From Apostichopus japonicus (taxonomy: Eukaryota; Echinodermata; Holothuroidea; Aspidochirotida; Stichopodidae): a stretch of DNA of 64,000 bases. Within the stretch, counting starts at the first letter, position 1. The number at the start of each line of letters is the position of its first letter. Of the stretch, positions 24,001-45,100 are shown piece by piece. The stretch is taken from NCBI RefSeq assembly GCF_037975245.1, contig NC_092578.1, positions 2,597,001-2,661,000 on the forward strand. The letters are read 5' to 3'. The notes beneath the pieces are model-generated. The model was not told where the DNA came from. It saw only the letters and a program-made list of their open reading frames with translations, and made no database searches. Made by a program: the position numbers and the translations under genes.

Positions 24001-24665
24001 TAATGTTTGTATCTTTTATTTGATCTAAAGTTACGTTATATTGTGAAAAATTGTCGGGATAAATTTTCTATTTGTGTTTGAGTAAGGACATGTTGCATTT
24101 AGTCTGTTATGAGTGTTCTTACAATTTTTTTTGTATTTTTCAAATTCATCATCGCAAAATGACATAAGGTGAAAGCTGTTTGGAAATTAGTTGGTCTATT
24201 CTCAGATCCCTACATTATCATTTTATCATTTAATATTAATTGAAATATTTCTTTTTAATAATCTTAATTCACATTAATTTTAAGCACATCACTTATCATT
24301 CAACAATTTGTATATTGTTAGTTACATCAAATGACAGCACATTCTAGCTTAAACGCTTTGCTAAATTTCTGAAGAACGACGACACACGACAGAAATACAA
24401 GTCAATGTTTTTTCTTCAGAAAAAAAAAATTGTGTTTTCTCTTAATGTTTATTAAATTCCTACAATTTACACAGCAGGCAGACATGAATTTGAAATTCAT
24501 AACAAACATGTATAGCATGGACAAAATTGCTACAACCTTTGTGATGTTTCTCTTTTCCTGACTGTTAGTTCCATCTATCTGTGGAACTTCTATAGAGGAG
24601 AAACTGGAGACAAGATGAGCGAACCACAGCCAGTCCGGTTTACCCAGTGGTCAATCCTTAGATGA
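5830..24665 (+). CDS. TRPC-family transient receptor potential channel, 16 exons, about 852 aa
   Basis: Exons: 5830-5977, 9408-9526, 9774-9887, 11229-11440, 11818-12049, 13953-14143, 14706-14905, 16480-16619, 16781-16845, 17414-17532, 18341-18593, 19927-20122, 20565-20735, 21254-21397, 22931-23088, 24569-24665 (stop TGA). All are AG/GT-bounded and all phases join without a stop. Protein: ankyrin-type region about 55-170 ([19 protein letters not shown], then [19 protein letters not shown]); TRPC linker to about 275; S1 about 300-320; S2-S3 about 340-420; S4-S5 linker near 500 ([18 protein letters not shown], then [14 protein letters not shown]); Cys pair at about 576 and 588 before the pore; pore helix LFWSILGD 606-613; S6 about 625-655; TRP box EWKYAR 669-674; proline motif PPPF 689-692. 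It should be a plasma-membrane non-selective, Ca2+-permeable channel. The N-terminus is short for TRPC: most of ankyrin repeats 1-2 is missing, so an exon between 5977 and 9408 was lost or missed. An in-frame TAA at 23090-23092 overlaps the exon-15 donor; without splicing the protein would be 821 aa. Confidence 0.88.
6417..6550 (+). repeat. Polypurine tract (A/G-rich, about 130 bp)
   Basis: Almost uninterrupted A and G on the plus strand: runs of GA, GAAA and AGGAGG. Such tracts can adopt triplex DNA. It lies inside the nested hAT-like element and may be an expanded internal microsatellite of it. Confidence 0.85.
6890..7149. mobile_element. Truncated hAT MITE related to the 10182-10434 element
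   Basis: The right end CGCTACGCGCCTG (ending 7149), with the preceding CCTCCCTTGGCAAATTCCT, closely matches the right end of the complete MITE at 10182-10434. The subterminal core is duplicated in tandem here (about 6918-7003 and 7004-7100). No matching left end (CAGGCGCG) was found, so it is 5'-truncated or rearranged. Confidence 0.55.
7505..7883. mobile_element. 379-bp hAT MITE with perfect TIRs and perfect 8-bp target duplication
   Basis: CAGTGGCGGAGC at 7505-7516 and its exact complement GCTCCGCCACTG at 7872-7883 form 12-bp TIRs. CCGCCGCG abuts the element on both sides (7497-7504 and 7884-7891) as a perfect 8-bp target-site duplication, the hAT hallmark. The perfect duplication suggests that this is a young insertion. 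It is the innermost of three nested elements and contains one copy of the shared core (about 7735-7820). Confidence 0.88.
10182..10434. mobile_element. 253-bp hAT MITE in TRPC intron 3
   Basis: It begins CAGGCGCGTAGCCAAGGG and ends GCTACAACCCTG. The flanks ACCAACGC (10174-10181) and ACCAACAC (10435-10442) agree at 7 of 8 positions, an 8-bp hAT target duplication. A G-run of about 16 nt follows the left end. The inside carries the same core as the elements in intron 1 (about 10300-10385). Confidence 0.8.
12060..13215. repeat. GTCAGAC/GTCTGAC minisatellite with about 378-bp higher-order period
   Basis: More than 1.1 kb of short units (about 14-18 bp) alternating GTCAGAC and its reverse complement GTCTGAC, separated by variable 6-10 bp. 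Longer blocks recur, e.g. CTAACAGTATAAGTCTGACA at 12343 and 12721, giving a higher-order period of about 378 bp. The array begins almost at the donor splice site of TRPC exon 5 (exon end 12049). Because the core heptamer and its complement alternate, single strands could fold into many hairpins. Confidence 0.93.
13216..13952. other. Unremarkable remainder of TRPC intron 5
   Basis: No exon, element end or tandem repeat recognised. The pyrimidine-rich tract ahead of the acceptor AG at 13951-13952 supports exon 6. Confidence 0.6.
15079..15165. repeat. (TA)n microsatellite, about 87 bp
   Basis: Uninterrupted alternating TA in TRPC intron 7. Confidence 0.97.
15600..16045. repeat. Degenerate palindromic repeat rich in GATATC
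   Basis: About 440 bp holding roughly a dozen GATATC sites, many as AGATATCTT or GAGATATC, together with GAATTC, TCTAGA and TTCGAA palindromes and spacers such as AATTGA. No fixed period is visible. It reads as a decayed satellite whose unit is itself a palindrome. It lies in TRPC intron 7. Confidence 0.75.
17560..18270. repeat. AGTCA-rich minisatellite with a 65-bp higher-order unit
   Basis: Units built from TTAGTCA, CAGTCAT and GCTTAGTTA. The block GCCATCTGTCGTCATTCCT recurs at 17981, 18046, 18111 and 18176, an exact 65-bp period; the left half is more decayed. It occupies most of TRPC intron 10, between the donor at 17533 and the acceptor at 18340. Confidence 0.9.
18760..19380 (-). pseudogene. 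Decayed CR1/L2-like LINE reverse-transcriptase fragment
   Basis: The minus strand, read across several frameshifts and stops, gives hallmarks of the RT C-terminal half in order: [15 protein letters not shown] (near 19320-19360), [20 protein letters not shown] with [19 protein letters not shown], then [12 protein letters not shown], and (H)[19 protein letters not shown]. The order DLGV, ICR, SRLDYCN-like, LFGLP, HW.PV..RI..KLL matches CR1/L2-type elements. No intact frame remains, and no 5' part or 3' tail was identified. It sits in TRPC intron 11. Confidence 0.82.
21019..21078. repeat. (TA)n microsatellite, about 60 bp
   Basis: Pure TA repeat in TRPC intron 13. Confidence 0.97.
21398..22930. 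other. TRPC intron 14, no gene content seen
   Basis: AT-rich, with a TGACGTCA at 21750-21757 and a hAT-like left-end motif CAGGGGTTCCCAA at about 22616, for which no matching right end was found. Otherwise featureless by eye. Confidence 0.55.
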
Positions 24666-24817
24666 ACTCATTGTTTCTGTTCTTTACAGTTTAATTCTAA
24701 TCGTGCCATTGAAGTATAATGCCAAAAAGTTACATTCATATATTAAACACATTGACTTTAAACCTAGATCTTGTAGGCTGCTAGAATTGGACTTTAAAAG
24801 ATCTAACTTCTATATCC

Positions 24818-24823
24818 AATAAA
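24818..24823 (+). terminator. Poly(A) signal AATAAA of the TRPC gene
   Basis: Canonical AATAAA, 153 bp after the TGA of the last exon, followed immediately by GT/T-rich CTGGTGTTTTGTTTTCC, the usual downstream context for cleavage. It supports the exon at 24569-24665 as part of the mRNA, either as coding sequence or as 3' UTR if the earlier TAA is used. Confidence 0.65.
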
Positions 24824-25531
24824 TCTGGTGTTTTGTTTTCCAAGTTTTGTGATCACTACGTCATTAAATTAAGGGTGCAATTTGTGCCATATGTAGTGTC
24901 TGCTGTGGCACTGCGAAGGAGTAATATATTTTGCTCTGTTATGGAATAGTGACTGTCCCTTTTCTTACATTAACCAAGGCAAAGCAAATGTGTTTGAGCA
25001 CCATTGATTATTGTAGCTAACTGCTACTACACTGAACCCTGATTGGTTCTTAGTGTAACTGGGTCACGAAAAAGCATCGCAAAGCTTGCCTCTTATCAAT
25101 AATGTCACAATTTCCATCAGTAAAAATATACTGCACGAGAAGCCAATGTACTTAAATTCATGACGACAGTCTTGTTAACTTTCTGGTAAACAGGAAACAC
25201 AAATATTTATTTGAACTCCTGAGCATACTTCTTTGAATAGAAAGGACTATTGGAAATTTCGTGTTTAATCGTCACTTACCCTTAACATAAATCTTAAATA
25301 CTAGTTATTCTGACATTCTCGGGCAGCTGAAGAACAGATATAAAGCACTATAAAAAAAACCCATCATTCTCTGGTAATATTCCATACTGGGATATCTTTT
25401 CATTTTTGTCAGTACTTCCAACTGTCTACGTTGCTAAGGCAACCAATCACTGCTGGCAGCAGATAGGAAGCCAACATCAAGATACAGTTAAGGAGTAATT
25501 CTATCTTCATAAACCAACAAGAATCTTTTTT
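24824..25531. other. Convergent intergenic spacer between the TRPC and PSMC5 3' ends
   Basis: About 0.7 kb separates the two inferred poly(A) signals of tail-to-tail genes. No exon or repeat recognised. Confidence 0.6.
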
Positions 25532-25537
25532 TTTATT
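25532..25537 (-). terminator. Poly(A) signal AATAAA of PSMC5 (minus strand)
   Basis: The plus-strand TTTATT reads AATAAA on the minus strand, 20 nt after the PSMC5 stop codon, and is followed by an A-run. If used, the 3' UTR is very short; other signals further downstream cannot be excluded. Confidence 0.5.
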
Positions 25538-25556
25538 ATCAACTGTGGAACGTTCT

Positions 25557-36000
<10,444 letters not shown>

Positions 36001-39000
36001 GGTGAACGATTCTTGTAAGCCGAAATCAGACAGCACGGTCTTCTGGATATATTGCGTGATATGGAACGCCAATTACGCGTTTTATCATGGAATACATGTG
36101 GTAGAGTTCTATGACATAATAATTGAGCCGAAAAACTGAATTTATTCTGAAACTCGCTTCTTCATAAACGGCGGTGCTGACAGAAGCATGCACAGGGGGG
36201 GGGGGATTGGGGGGTATGGAAGTTTTCCCTGAACAATTTATTTAGGGAATGATATGTTATGGTACGACCAGATGTGGATTTATAGGATTTTAGAAAGGGG
36301 GCAGGCCCTCAGGTGTTGAAAGCCGGCTGACATATAGAGGGGTCTGTGCGTCTGTCAACCGGGAAAAGTTGAAAGCTAAGAAGTCAATGGTGCAATATGA
36401 AGCATATTTAATATTTTTAAGATGAGTCCGAATGTGGGGGGGGGGTACCTACCCATACACTCCTTGATCTCCGTCTGACGACTGCTGGGCCCGGAGGAGT
36501 GGTCTTATTCGAATCCCTCACAGAATGTAAAATATACCCTGACTGAACGTTCTGAAATGTAACTCCTCTTGTCGGTCAAAGTTTAGGTGAAGAGGGAAAA
36601 GGAATTGATGTAATATATGATTATAGACCTTTATGCACTCGGCTGTTGTAAAGAAGGCTTAAATTTTAGGGAAATCACTACCTCGCTATGTGCACGGATC
36701 ATCAACATCGCTATCATAGACTGGTGTCTATTAAGGTATCTTTCCGACAATTTGTTTGTATGGATGAGGTAGGGGGAGGGTTGGATGTTGTAAATCTGAT
36801 ACAAAAATGAAGGAAAATGAGGCAGCACTTAAGAGCAGCACTTTGCAACACTTAAGGTATAAAACGAGTAGTGTAAAAAATATGTTGCAATGGGTATTGA
36901 GGACATGGATTCTAGTGACGTGCTGTCGCTGTTGAAATATGCTGCATAGTCCTGTTTCGGAAAATTAGAGGGCCATGAATAGTCAAGTTTGTCGGCTAAC
37001 CGCGTGAGAAAGTTTCAATCTAGTGAACTTGTACAAGTACTTCGAGAACACATTGGTTTATCTGATTTCGCATGTAAGTCAATGGGGAATTTACCAGGAG
37101 TATGTGAAGTATGTTCCCATAATATACGGCTCTGCTAGAGTCATAATTGAAAGACGCCCTTTATAACACGTGGAACGTGTAAATTTCTATTTCTAGTTTT
37201 TATTATTAATCCGGACATGCTTAAGGTTTGGTTATATATTTATGAGTGTATATCGAAGAAATCAATCATCGCACCTGTCATATTACGATTATTTGTTTGG
37301 TGTGTGCGTCTCTTAGCGAAACAATTTAGGAAATCGGTGACTTGCCAGAAGACATTTAATTTCACACGTAGGTGTCCTCTATAGCCCAAACAATATACAA
37401 TTATGACTAATCAATTCGCTCAGGAAATTTCTCTATTATAGAACATGTATACCAAATGAGTGACCTCGATCCTTTCACAGAGAAACTAATAAAATTCAGA
37501 GGATATATAATTCCCCCTAGTTGGGAAAATGAAAGGGGGGCAGTGAAATACGGATACACCTACTGTTTAATATCCTAAATCCACAGATCTCGTCATATCT
37601 TCGGTTGGATCAGTGTTTATTACCGTCACACTGATTTACAATAAAAAAGAAAATACACCCCTTTTACAGTTGTGGCTGAACGCCGAGTTTGCGCATGAAT
37701 TTGTAGTTTGTGTCTATAGATTCGTAACCCCTGACAGTAATGCTTCGTATCCCCAGGGCTTGCGGAAACGCTTGGTTAGATGGTCTGTATAAACTAATAC
37801 AGTGAAAGCAACGAACGATGTTAACATTTGTTGTATTGGACGTGAAAGTTAGTGAATCTTACGAGAAAGCGACAAAGTGTCGCCGGCTATTTATGGGGTC
37901 AAAACCTGCGAAAGGATGGCAGAAAATAAGACTTGAACCAAGATTTTAACGTGACGTTCCATATCCGTACATTCAAACGAGAAGTAAAACATGATACTTG
38001 CATCAAGGCCTAGTAGTAATATTCAGTCTTTTGCATTTTTTGACATGGAGACAGATCCAAGTCCTATGTATATATTTCTCTGGATCGTAAACGATAATCT
38101 TTGTAGTATTCATTCAACGTTAGGGTGATCAGCCTCATAATTTATTGTTTCTCTATCTTTATCTCACCCCTCTCAAAGGGAACCGGTGGTGTTGGGTATG
38201 TACTTGCAAATACTTTCACACCTTTATGACAAACATTCCGCCATAGTAATCGAGCTATGGTGGAGGCGAGAGGAGGTGATCAAAGTCAAAATAAACAAGA
38301 GATAACCGCGCGGAAAAGAGCCAGTACTACAGAGCCATATAGGTATCATATCCCAACAGTACTGTTACTGGAAGAGAGGGCGTACTTCACTTTACTTTAA
38401 CAGCGATGATCGGTACCACAGTGTTGAGATAGGAAAAGAGAAGCAGGGTTTTGTTGAAAATAATATAAGAAGAATATGTTAGGTTACCGAGACTGTATGT
38501 ACCTGCTTTTTCAACCAGAGATAACAATATCCATTGCATTAATTATATAGGAAATGTTAAGGCACTGCAGTATATAAAATATTCAATGTAAAGAAAGGTA
38601 ATTTTCATTTGCTCTCCTGACGTCGTTGTCATCTATTCCTTCCAAGTTTTATTTGCAATCTGTTCCTATATTAATTTCCTGTGTTATTATATTTAATGAA
38701 CGTGAAACAGGGTCTATTCCAACCGTCAGGATCTGTAAAACTTACTTATTGATGTCACCGAAATAAAATTCCGTGAAAAGTGTTTTGTAACAACTTGGTT
38801 GAGTGCAATTCTAGGAGACTTAAAGACGTTCGGAAGTACTCCATAAACGGGAGTTTTGGAAAAGTGGAAAGTTTAGCACTTTAGTCAACTCTTGTCTCCG
38901 CCAAAAATAACTCAAGTCTTCTCCTTCTTATAATCCCATTCTTGTGCAGAATAAGATTAATACCAATATTCCAAGCCTATGAACGTGCATATTGATGTTT

Positions 39001-40110
39001 GAGTGGAAATGTACAATGCTTAGGCTAGGCCTAGATTCGATTGTATACAATACAACCCGACAGTCTATAAAATGATAACACAACATACGTTTGTGTTTAC
39101 GTTCGGTCAGCGTCAGAAAAGTTCTGTACATTTACTGCGCATGCTCGTGAGCTGCTCCTTTGCGATACATATTGAAGCCACTTCCGCTTAAGCACTCGCC
39201 ATGCACAGGGAGGATCAGAGTACGAAGTGTAAATGCGCCCGGATCAACGCACGTTATGGGTTCACTTGTAATGCGATCTCCTGGTACGATCAGGAGATCA
39301 AATCTGGGTCTAGTGTAAAAGCACCCTGCCGGAAAAGGGGGTGGCTTTCTTGGAATATCTTTGTTAATAAAACTTAGCCAAAAATATATTTTGATCATAT
39401 TAAGTTTATAGTGGACAGATTGTTTGGTATACATTACATATCACGAGCGCATTCCTTACTTTTTAACGATGTTTTCTTATGCATTGTTATTTCGGTATAG
39501 TACTTTGTAAGTTCTGCAGATCTTCCGATTCCGCCACAGAAAGGTGTAAAGCTAATATGTAGAGGATGTGGGTGGCAGGCATTATCAGCATATATGTAAC
39601 TAACGCTTTCAGCATTCACTGTATCAAAGAGGAAATAAAATGTCATAGTCTTTGTAGTGCAATAATTAATGGCATGAAGAGGACGCAAATGTAGGTCAAT
39701 TATTTTTGTCATATATACCGAAATTCGAAGTTCGACGGAAAGTTATATATACATACGCTATATGTTATGAATTGCCATTGAGGTGTTTACACATGGGCAA
39801 TATGTAATGATGAATCATGTAGTTAGTTTGAACACCCTCTATATAACCACCTCCACTAACATCATAATATAGGGTACAACTTTTAAATCTTGCAATCTAA
39901 TTTCAGTAAATTGACATGTAATCACTCAATTATCCACCAATTCCATCATATATGATTGAACCAAAAAAAAATCCGGTTTTACGATCCGCCTGTTGAGTGG
40001 AGTCACATAACGTTATCAACAAGGCAAAGCTTTGTTTCTGTTGGGTTCAATACTAATTCGCTTGCAGGTAAACTAGCCTAGAGGGAATTAGTCTACATAA
40101 ACCGCCGCAG
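36001..40110. other. Non-genic region upstream of PSMC5
   Basis: Contains the PSMC5 promoter at its left end; no TATA box was recognised. The rest shows poly-G runs (36191-36215, about 36437-36446) and ordinary AT-rich sequence. No exon chain, RNA gene or element end is supported. Confidence 0.55.
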
Positions 40111-40290
40111 GTACGCGAGGTCAACAACCAGGCAAGATGTAGGTTCCCATGGGAACACGCAGGTGACGAATAATTCGCAGACTGCGTGGCGCTGGAACCC
40201 ACCCTCCCAAAGGAGTCCAGAAAAGTTGGTCCCAGAAGACGACGAAGGTTATTACAACCGGGGCCCGTCAACCACGCAAAATCTTTCAAG
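40111..40290 (+). CDS. Possible orphan exon (180 bp, unknown protein)
   Basis: A GC-richer island in AT-rich sequence, open for 59 codons in one plus-strand frame, preceded by an AG acceptor (CCGCCGCAG) and followed by a GT donor (TTTCAAG-GTTTTA). The peptide is hydrophilic and Ser/Thr/Asn/Pro-rich (for example RWNPPSQRSPEKLVPEDDEG), resembling disordered protein. No family recognised, no partner exons found, and the minus strand is also open over much of it, so it may be a GC-rich repeat fragment. Confidence 0.18.
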
Positions 40291-40451
40291 GTTTTACATT
40301 GGCTGTGATTTATGACTTTATTTACATCTACCTTTAAGTCACGTTACTCACGCCTTTATAGTTTAACCCATATAGCAAGGCCAAATTGAAATACACGTAA
40401 CTGGTTAACTTACTACTGTACTGTGACTCTTCAAAAAAAGTCAGCAAATAT

Positions 40452-40461
40452 ATGTATATGA

Positions 40462-40555
<94 letters not shown>

Positions 40556-40557
40556 TT
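40452..40557. repeat. (TA)n-type microsatellite
   Basis: About 100 bp of alternating TA with a few TG/CA interruptions. Confidence 0.95.
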
Positions 40558-41272
40558 ACACCTATATTCAACTATATAAAAACAATTCAACTATATAAAA
40601 ATATCGCCGTTGGCTATAAATAGAAACTGGTGGGGTAACAAGCTGTGTTAATTTAATGACTGATTTTAGCCAGGTGCATATACGACAAAACATTTTCAAC
40701 AGCTTCCCATCAAAGTTTTGTACTTGCGGCATAGCTATCATTATACTCAACAAAGTAATTCTTCTCGTTCGCAAAGGTGTTATTCGTTGGAATAATTAGC
40801 CTCAATAATTAATGACAATAGCAACGTCGGCCCTGGGTATTGTATGAAGAATGGTTGCATACATACTATATACTATCCATGTTTGATTGGGGATTTTTAG
40901 GTTAAGTTTGGTTTCATGTCTTGAAAAGTAACGGACGTACTCGTATTCATGATGTTGTATACTCACACCACACGCCTGTACGATGGAGGACGAGAAGTTA
41001 AGTGGAGCTGATCCACCCGCTATGAGTGGACATCACACGGGTCACTCTTTTCGGAAATTTTACGGTAATTCTAGGACGATAATATAAATCAGGATGCCTT
41101 TTGGGTGCCTTTCCACGTGACGGTCGGACACCGAATGAGGCATGGACGCCCAGCTATGTACATACTTCATGACCGTACATCAAGGAATTCACAAAGATCG
41201 CCGTAAATATGAGAGCTGTACAACTGCACTCAGACCTGTGTATGATACGGAATTGCCCATTAAACAATTAAG

Positions 41273-41306
41273 CACACACACACACACGCACGCACGCACG
41301 CACACG

Positions 41307-41356
<50 letters not shown>
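41273..41356. repeat. Compound (CA)n-(TA)n microsatellite
   Basis: CA repeats with CG interruptions (41273-41328) run directly into TA repeats (41329-41356). Confidence 0.95.
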
Positions 41357-41360
<4 letters not shown>

Positions 41361-41853
41361 AATAGACTTGAGGTTGATGATGAGGAGGTGCTTGTAATTA
41401 ATGATATCCGATATAATACCATGTACTAATGTGACGAAGTAAAAGTAGGTGACGACGTTATATCAGGGTATCGATGCCGGTGACCGCAATTTGCACAACT
41501 GTAGAGACCTGAAACATAATTCCATGGTACAACAGTGTTAAGTATATAATTAACAAATGGCTTCCTTCGAGGCAACGGTATACATTCAGGCATCGTGAGT
41601 TATAGCTACTTACAATGAAACAAATCCTGCCGACACTGTACAGGTATAGTGACAACTGTGACTTGATCTTACATAAGCAATTGACTGCCATGGGGCAGGG
41701 TAGGGTGGGTGAGGTCATAGGGCGGGGAGGGGTGGGGTGGGTATGCGGTCACTACATGGCCGGGGTGTACGGTATAATGCTAATATCAACACTGTTGCAC
41801 ATAGGACATTTATTTTCCCAACCTTGTATCTGAGTTAACTCAGTGTTAACTAC

Positions 41854-42111
41854 GGAGTGTTAGCTCAGTGGTTAACGCCGGTGCCTTTCAATCATAAGGT
41901 CCCCGGTTCGAGTCACTCCCAGATTAATGTATGTCGTCCAGTTACAGAGTTGTTGACAATAAACAATTCATAATTATGGACGTTAAATATGAATGTAAGA
42001 GACTGACTTCGGTCAGCTTGCGGCTTTGATAAGCCTATGAGGCTTCTTCGCGAGTTCCTGCTTGCAGGAGGATCTAATATACATACATACATACATACAT
42101 ACATACATACA
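41854..42111 (+). mobile_element. tRNA-derived SINE with an (ATAC)n tail
   Basis: The head GGAGTGTTAGCTCAGTGG (41854-41871) includes a good RNA polymerase III A box (TAGCTCAGTGG). GGTTCGAGTC at 41905-41914 is a near-perfect B box. The 5' GGAGTG pairs with CACTCC downstream, as a tRNA acceptor stem would, but the 3' strand of the T stem is missing, so this is not a functional tRNA gene. An unrelated body of about 160 bp follows, with short hairpins (GACTGACTTCGGTCAG; TCCTGCTTGCAGGA), then an (ATAC)n tail from about 42078 to 42111. Head, body and simple repeat tail are standard SINE architecture. Confidence 0.82.
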
Positions 42112-45100
42112 ACTCACTGATATGTATTGATGGAGATCTTCCAATCACGGCAATGGGCCCTGGTCAGACCCGAGGATGTTCAACCCTGAGTTAAATCAGT
42201 TTTCTTGTCATTTTCTTCCTGTCGACCCAGGGGACAGAGTCATGGAATTTAAAACAGAAATAGTCTACATTTGTACCAGCAAAACCAGGCGATACAACTT
42301 TACTACAGAATACGTTAAAACTCTCCTTTGGTTTATAACGTTATTTATAGCTATGGCCTATCCCCCCCCCCCCCCCCCAACTCATTTTGCTAAAGGTATG
42401 TTTCAGTCTAGCTTAGTGGTTCTACAACGCAAGAGTAGAATTTACTTCCCTTGTAGCGATATGCATTTCTTTCAACAACGAACCATTGGGTTCCTAAAGA
42501 CCATATCGTCATGCTGGTTAATGTACGCTAAAATTTAGAGCGTCCTAAGTAGGCTGCACAGACAAGATGCGAAAGGAAAAAAACACATAACATAAAGAAA
42601 AAAGAATTAGGTCACTATTTGTTCTTAGCTGTCACCGGTCCTATATATTTTTCCTCAATAGTTTTGAATACTCCCGTTGGTACGCTGCGCCAGGAGCAAT
42701 GCGTCTACCGTTACCTGGGCTGTCCACAACCGTCCATTTTTTAACGTATTAGATAGATTTCTTCAGGGTGAAAATGAAAACAAAATTGCTTTGGTTTTGA
42801 AGTGTCACGAACGAGGTCGAAAAGTCCAGCAAAAAAAGGCTAAATCGTGACCTAGGCCTAAATCTGAAGCAGCCCTCTTCTCCAGTTGAAGGGGTGATGT
42901 GTCTACCGTGGGAGCAACGCGGTAAAACATGAAAGATAAGTCAATCACCAAACAGGTGAATAGAGATCACTTTTGGTTTACCACGACCATCGCAAATTTA
43001 CTCGGACAAGAATTCAACAAAAACACACAAACTATACTTACAAATTCATTATAATTGTTTTTGTATACACACGATCTGCATGTTGTTTCCAATACTATTA
43101 CCTCAATCCATGTGAGAAAAAATATTAAATGGAAAAATTATTGCAAAATTTCCGATTTGCTTTTTGTAGGATTAATATTAGTTGGTCGATTAACGTTTTA
43201 TATGGTGATGAATCTGTTAGAAGTAACCTTACTTGGATAAACAGTATACTAATTTTGAACACTATACTTATCTCGGTAACCAAGGAAACATGCCACAAAT
43301 TAGTTGCAACAAACACAAACATATATACTTCACTGCCTATATAAGCATCAATACTTTACGCAATTTTTTAAACCGTGAATTTTTTCTTCTTCTTTAAATA
43401 AGACAAAGGTTACATACATAAATGATCTGCTTTCATTTAAATTTAAATGATGTTTTGACATAGGTCAAAAGTTCGGCCCAATTTTTGAAAAAGTGAAAAA
43501 CAGTGTTTTCGTGCATAGGTTGTACGGTATTTCTATAATTTCAGCTATGACTTCTATGTAAAAATCGTCTTAGTAAAAGGGATATAGGCTTATGGTAATT
43601 GTTCAAAAGAGATTACTTGATTTTCTTCGAAATCTACAAGTTTTATATCCACTGCAGGCACATGATTCTTCCAAGCACGAGTTGCAAACATAGTGATGAA
43701 GTAATAAATGTTGAGAACATCGATAAATAAGCAAAATATTCCAAATGTATCAGATTTCAAAGACATCAGTCATAATGACATCGAAGACCACCCACTATGC
43801 ATGATCCACTTTCTTGAGTGGGGAAATGTCTAGCCTATTTTGATGAAAGTATAGTTTACATTCAAATGGCCACATGTCTAAAGGAACGAGGATACTGAGA
43901 TGAGGTTTTCAACTAACAGTGTCGAAGTAACATAAAAGCTTCTCTTTCATAGTCTGCCATAGGAATATCTCTATAATTCATGTGCATGGAAGAATTCTAA
44001 TATGCTTAGCCCTGATATCATTAAAAAAATTCTCATTTAAAGGAGATACAGGCCCAACCAAAATCTTTATAACTTACATAAATATTATTGTGCATTACGC
44101 AACTAATATTGACACGTGACACATCAGTAAGCTGCGACGAACCAATGGGATCATTTCAGACGATAACCATGTATGATGACTACAGAAACGAAATTATGAT
44201 TCATAAAAGAAGAAGTTTACGCCGTGTATTGCTGAGAATAATGATCAAGTAGATTTATTGACCTATGATAATTGGTGTCGAAAGGGCATCAAACGACTGA
44301 TATTAGATTCGGAAAAGTCAATTTGGTTTGGGAAGGAAGGTAATTTGCCTAATGATAAACTTCATAAGTGACGTTTATGACATCCCTGCATAACACAACA
44401 GGTATGCCTGAGGGTATATACACGTATACATGCTCGAGGTATCCGATATGAACGGCTCGATTTGTGAGTACGGTTTCATCTCCAGCCAGCCTTGTTGTTT
44501 AAGCCTTCAATCTCTTGTGGTAAAGCTTTCGTACATTACACACATGTTGTCTAATGTGTGATTATAAACCTTCACCAAACTGACACAGAAACAGACACAC
44601 ACACATACATAGAATAATAATAATAATAATACACAGTTCTTATAAAGCGCAAATACACACTTAAGTCTCTATGCGCTGAAAAGAAGATATGTCTCTCTAA
44701 AATCAGTGGAGCTTCTTAAAAATGGATGAGGGATAGGCTGAGGATACACAGCCTGCAGATACATATATTATTTTCCTAATTAACCTGGTTAAATAAATTG
44801 ACATCAGTCTCGGTTATTAACGAGGTGTATATACTTTGACCGGCCTGTTTTATTATGCGAACATTTGGTTGGCACATGATGATGTATAGTGGTACCAGGG
44901 CGAATCTATTGTTTTAAGGTGAATCCCAAACCGCTTCTCCGCGGGGTACAGAAAACCATTGTAGAACATGATTAAATCCCGTGGGAATATTTTCATTTCA
45001 TGTCTTTCATTAAAATTTATCTTTCTTTCATTTGATAGCTCACATTGGAAATAAAAGATGAGGATGGTGGATAACAGGAAGTGCGCCGTCCTCAGACGAT

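Noticed and set aside
41854-41920. Functional tRNA gene
   Set aside because: A and B boxes are present but the T-stem 3' strand is missing and the anticodon loop is 8 nt; the body and (ATAC)n tail show that it is a SINE head.
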